Assembly: GCA_963662155.1 (NCBI GenBank)
Contig: OY759264.1
Coordinates: 16,442,642-16,506,641 of the forward strand
Direction: 5' to 3'
DNA length: 64,000 nt
DNA from: Lamellibrachia columna
Taxonomy: Eukaryota > Annelida > Polychaeta > Sabellida > Siboglinidae
A program made the translations under genes and the position numbers. Numbering within the stretch: position 1 is the stretch's first letter; the number at the start of each line of letters is the position of its first letter. Of this stretch, positions 60,401 through 64,000 are shown piece after piece. The notes beneath the pieces were generated by a model that worked only from the letters and a program-made list of their open reading frames with translations, did no database searches and had not been told where the DNA came from.

Positions 60401-63400
60401 TAATTGAGGTCGTTGGTTATCAGACAGGCTGTTGAATAGTAAATATGTTGATCAGGGAGGTTGTCGATCAGTGGGGCTGCTGGGTGGGGAGGTTGTTGGC
60501 CTGTGAGGCTATTGATCAGTGATGTTGCTGATCAATAAGGCATTTGATCAGGGAGGATGTCGATCAATAGAGATGTTAATCAGTGAAGTTGTTGATTACA
60601 GAGGCTGTTGATCAGGGATGTTGTTGATATGTGACGTTGATGATTGAGGTTGTTGATCAGGGAGTCTTTTGATCAGAGGTTGTTGACGAGTGAGAATGTT
60701 GATCAGGGATGTTGTTGATCATGAAAGCAGTTGATTCGGGTTATACATTAAAAGTGCTGTGTCTTACTGTGAATGTCCATTCATGGTCCAGTTTTAAGCT
60801 GTCCTCACAGTCAGTGATGCCTCCGTTGTAGACAACCTCTGTCACTGGTTCCTTCTCCTGTGGCAGCTTGAAGAGACGCAAAGTGACGGACACAAACTTG
60901 GCGTCACCTGGAAACAACAAAGCACACATGCATGTGTTCTTGAGCTAACATATGAGTACACGTTGACAAAAAGGTGGGACATATATGACTTTGTAACATG
61001 AGAAAAATCCCTGTCACATTGGTGTATACAGATGTCACAGTGAAATAAATGTCATAGCTGCACGTGGGACTCATCATCTCCAAGGACAGCCATTGGCCCC
61101 GGACAGCCATTGGACAGCCATTGGCACTGTGTCATAGTCAGACGTATACTCCGAAGTTAACTTTTTGTAACTACTGAGGGAAATTAACAGTGCATTGCTG
61201 CACCGGGGTGTAAGAAAGTATTAATTCTCCCATAGGACAGTACATAAATGAAACAAATCATATACTGATTGTGTAAATCCGCGCAACGTGATTATGTCTA
61301 AAAAACAAAATGGACAAATATCTCAGAAGGGCGTGTTACACATACATAAATAATCGTTGGACTCTCGATAAGCCAATGGCTTCCTTGTCCACTTGTCATC
61401 TAGAGTTTTTGGTTTGGGTGGCAACTTTTTTCAATCTTATTATACTGGTGAAGCAATTTAAATAATATACAAAGACAGTATTCTAGTCGCTAGCAGATAA
61501 CATGCGGCCAGTATTTTCCAACCAACTGAAAAATATTATTAAACTCATACTACATCAGCACACCAAGGAAAAGGTTTATGTAGCTCAAATGTGTCATTCA
61601 AAAATCTTCAGCAAAATAATAACAACTATGAATTAGTTCCAATCATTCTAGTAACTCAACACCACTACGAGACACTGTATATTTATATTTATTCATACGC
61701 CTTACATTACACTTTACATAACATCTAAGATGACTGCTATTAAACAACTATTACCTGTTGCTTCTTCTAAGTGTTAATAGCTTATAACTGTTAAAAGTGA
61801 AACATGCTCGAATAAATTACTCCACCTGGCACGGTGTTGGATATCACTTCATGGTACTCACCAATAATGGCCTCCACCTCTGCATTCTTCACCCCAATCT
61901 TGGTTGCGGTAGAGAGACGGGGGCGACTGAAGCCCACTTCCTCCGCGATCTTATACATATCCTTCCACCAGAGGGAGCCAGCAATGCCCTCCACTGGTAA
62001 GAGAAGTGTGTCGCAATATTATTTTGTGGCATAGATAATACCATAAAATATTATATTTAGTCATTATACATTGTAGTAATAACTGTTTTAATGTGCATTG
62101 TTGTTCTAGTTATGTAGGTTTTTTATGCATATATTGTACCTTTTGTATTTTATTCATTTCACGATTGCAACGAGAAATGCATTATTATTATTATTCTACA
62201 TTATATACGCATAATGCTTATTATTATTATCAGAAGTAGTATTAAATATTAAATAGACGTACTGCTAAAGAACGTGACTAAGCTACACAATAATAACAAT
62301 ACGTCTTTTATGCCGTTTTTCCAGTCCTTTGGTCAATTCAAAACGCTTTACAAGAAATGTTTCCGTTTGAAGAATGTATGTACACTTGAACTCTCGAATA
62401 TGTCGCAATTTATTGTATAAAACAATCTTCATCTTGACACATTACAGGGCATGGCCGTGTGTTTTCGTGTTAATTTATAACTAACGTGTCGCAAAATTAC
62501 TACATTAAATATAGTTAAGTTAATACTACCAAGAAAGCGTGACTTTATTTCTAATAACTAGTGGTGTGACTTCTCCGGTCTGGAAGTGTGAATAACAGAT
62601 ACCCGCAGTGCCTATTGGAGCCCGCGGCGTCAGTTCCAGACCCATAACCGTGACAACCCAAGTACCTACCCCAGAGCACTTTGTTCTTCCTGATCTCTTC
62701 AGGCAGGTCTCTGTCAGCGTACATGTCTCCAAAGAAAAGCTCTCCTCCTTCCTACAAATACATCAGTCCGCTTTTACCAACTTTCTCCATCAAATAGTTA
62801 TCCTAGCCTATCTTGGGCAGTCACCAGCCACACACAGCAGGACTGTTTTTTATTGTGACTGAAGGTCATCGTATGCAATACTTGTTTAAATTAGAATGAT
62901 TAATACCATCAGAAACAAAGATCGTTGGCAGCAACGCTTTGTCACTTGATATTGCGCCGAAAAAAATTAGTCATGTAAACACACAAACAATTATGTCGGG
63001 GAGAGTTGGGACTGGCTTCAATCACACTAATAGTTGACTCCGGTTTTGACGCAATGGCCAATCATATTTCATCAGAGCTCAAATCAGGAGTGGACGAAAC
63101 AATTCCTATGTCGAACTTTCTAAACAGGTTGCTCGTCTAAACACACACTTTAATTAATTGGACGTTATCGTGCGACACCCGGGAAATTGGTATATATGTC
63201 TGCGAACCTACCTTTAGTACACGGTAAGCCTCGGCGAGAACTGCACGTTTATCTGGAGACAGATTCACCACACCGTTGGAACTGGAAAACAAGCCGTATG
63301 TATGTTTAGTACATGTGTTATTGGTCATTATGTAGTAGTAGTTGTTCCAGTATCAACAACAATGTATTATATTGATAGTATTTGTAAAGGGTGACATGTG

Positions 63401-64000
63401 GCAACTCTTGTTATGCATAGTAATACTTGTAACAGGTGACATGTGGTATCTATTGTAATGCGTGGAAATATTTGTGAAATGTGACCCAAGGTTACTTTGG
63501 TAATGCTTGGTAGTATTAATAAATGGTGACATATAATAACTGTTGTAATGTGTCATAGTACTTGTAAAGACAAGTACTACCACGTAACACGAGGAAATAC
63601 CTATAAAGTTAGCGATGAACGGATTACCATGTTTTTTAATCAAAGTATTATTCTACAAAATCACTGCACATAAAACTAATTTGTCAAATGAAACGATCGA
63701 CGGACAGTTCCTGTTGTCACAGTTAAGAAAACTCACATGATCAGATCAAATTGTTTGTCGGTCAAGCCGGCTGCTCCAAGATTCTCAATGTAGCCCTTTA
63801 CAAAATCCGTGTTGGGCTTGCTGAAGCCGAACTTGTCGGCGTGAAATTGTTGATACTTCCTGGCCACTTCCAGCTGTCCCTCTGTCATGTCAATGCCAGT
63901 CACATGACCTTGCTCCCCAACCAGTTTGCTGAGGATGTAGCAATCATAACCCGCTCCTGAACCCAGATCAAGGATCTTCATCCCTTCAATACATTCGGGG
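57288..64000 (-). CDS. AS3MT: Arsenite methyltransferase, copy B (partial, degenerating)
   Basis: Seven coding exons are in the window: 64000-63737 (cut by the window edge), 63281-63212, 62751-62670, 61993-61862, 60907-60768, 59787-59677, 57455-57288. All splice sites and phases match copy A. Two changes hit function: TGT to GGT turns SNCVVNL into SNGVVNL, losing the counterpart of catalytic Cys156; and CAA to TAA at 57372-57374 ends the protein 28 residues before the copy A stop, removing four of the tail cysteines including the final CC pair. Like copy A it lacks the Cys206 counterpart. Other replacements: H to Y in SAM motif I, F to C in ITDFED, E to K and M to K in exon 7. It could be a decaying paralogue or a protein with another role. 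Confidence 0.88.
57430..57660. repeat. Triplicated last-exon splice site, copy B
   Basis: Same three-unit structure as at 5165-5395. Confidence 0.8.
58738..59572 (+). mobile_element. 5'-truncated CR1 insertion with 5-bp target duplication
   Basis: Starts within ORF2 (equivalent to about 12429 of the full-length copy) and runs through the ORF2 C-terminus (ERLVKWSENWQMLFNF...RRAGYK, stop at 59484), the 3' UTR motif and one AATCTTGTTA tail unit. Flanked by AAGAT (58733-58737 and 59573-59577). Copy A has the uninterrupted TCAAGATGGGTGG site near 6750. Highly similar to the full-length element, so recent. It lies in the last intron of copy B. Confidence 0.95.
59677..59787 (-). CDS. AS3MT: AS3MT copy B coding exon 7
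   Basis: 111 nt; begins KDKPEVVSGDVASILKNSRF. Several replacements relative to copy A (E/K, M/K, A/V, Q/H, V/I). Confidence 0.88.
60365..60735. repeat. Degenerate minisatellite in AS3MT copy B intron
   Basis: Counterpart of 7530-7945, built on GTTGATCAGGGA-type units with several deleted. Confidence 0.85.
60768..60907 (-). CDS. AS3MT: AS3MT copy B coding exon 6
   Basis: 140 nt; F to C in the GGITDFED segment. Separated from exon 5 by only about 1 kb, since the CR1 is absent here. Confidence 0.9.
61230..61450 (+). pseudogene. Old CR1 3'-end relic (copy B)
   Basis: Counterpart of 13480-13690, shared by both duplicates. Confidence 0.7.
61862..61993 (-). CDS. AS3MT: AS3MT copy B coding exon 5
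   Basis: 132 nt encoding VEGIAGSLWWKDMYKIAEE; F to S in RLFTATK. No Cys206 counterpart. Confidence 0.9.
62670..62751 (-). CDS. AS3MT: AS3MT copy B coding exon 4
   Basis: 82 nt, same protein as copy A; a synonymous change in the Glu codon is visible. Confidence 0.9.
63212..63281 (-). CDS. AS3MT: AS3MT copy B coding exon 3 (Cys to Gly)
   Basis: 70 nt, encoding SNGVVNLSPDKRAVL. The acceptor is improved to TTTTCCAG, yet the key Cys codon is GGT. Confidence 0.92.
63380..63575. repeat. 45-bp minisatellite in AS3MT copy B intron
   Basis: One unit shorter than the copy A tract at 15655-15905. Confidence 0.8.
63737..64000 (-). CDS. AS3MT: AS3MT copy B coding exon 2 (partial)
   Basis: Starts beyond the window. 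Encodes MKILDLGSGAGYDCYILSKL and GIDMTEGQLEVA; ends at a GTGAGT donor, as in copy A. Confidence 0.92.

Overview
The window is nuclear DNA from an animal, most likely a marine invertebrate (species not determinable by eye). Genes are split by spliceosomal introns. The DNA is AT-rich, with many dinucleotide microsatellites and minisatellites. It carries CR1-type and other non-LTR retrotransposons, DIRS and Ty3/Gypsy relics, hAT and PIF/Harbinger fragments, and a large Polinton/Maverick. Nothing looks prokaryotic.

The only recognised host gene is an arsenite methyltransferase (AS3MT), present twice on the minus strand. Copy A (16917 to 5021) has eight open coding exons joined by consensus splice sites, giving 391 residues. 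Copy B (64000 to 57288, 5' end outside the window) lies in a long segmental duplicate of the same locus (about 3003-16330 versus 55294-64000). Copy B has lost the cysteine matching human Cys156 and has an early stop in its Cys-rich tail. Both copies lack the cysteine matching human Cys206. The duplicates serve as each other's empty sites: a nearly full-length CR1 (about 8236-13278) sits only in an intron of copy A, and a 5'-truncated CR1 (58738-59572, 5-bp target duplication) only in an intron of copy B.

Between the two copies lies a transposon graveyard (about 17-40 kb) and then a Polinton/Maverick of about 13.7 kb (40205 to about 53912) with roughly 100-bp terminal inverted repeats. Its genes run almost head to tail on the minus strand: NADAR-domain protein, RPA70-C-like OB-fold protein, two small unknown proteins, a Ser/Pro-rich protein, protein-primed DNA polymerase B, packaging ATPase, small basic protein, 255-aa conserved protein, integrase, adenain-like protease. 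No capsid gene was found. The element is decayed: I count 13 in-frame stop codons, five frameshifts and a 152-bp internal duplication in the polymerase.

Most noteworthy: (1) ORF1 and ORF2 of the full-length CR1 are in the same frame, separated by one UAG, and ORF2 has no upstream AUG; (2) a Polinton carrying NADAR and RPA-like genes; (3) cysteine loss in the duplicated AS3MT; (4) (TA)n tracts that repeatedly sit at transposon junctions and at the centre of inverted repeats.
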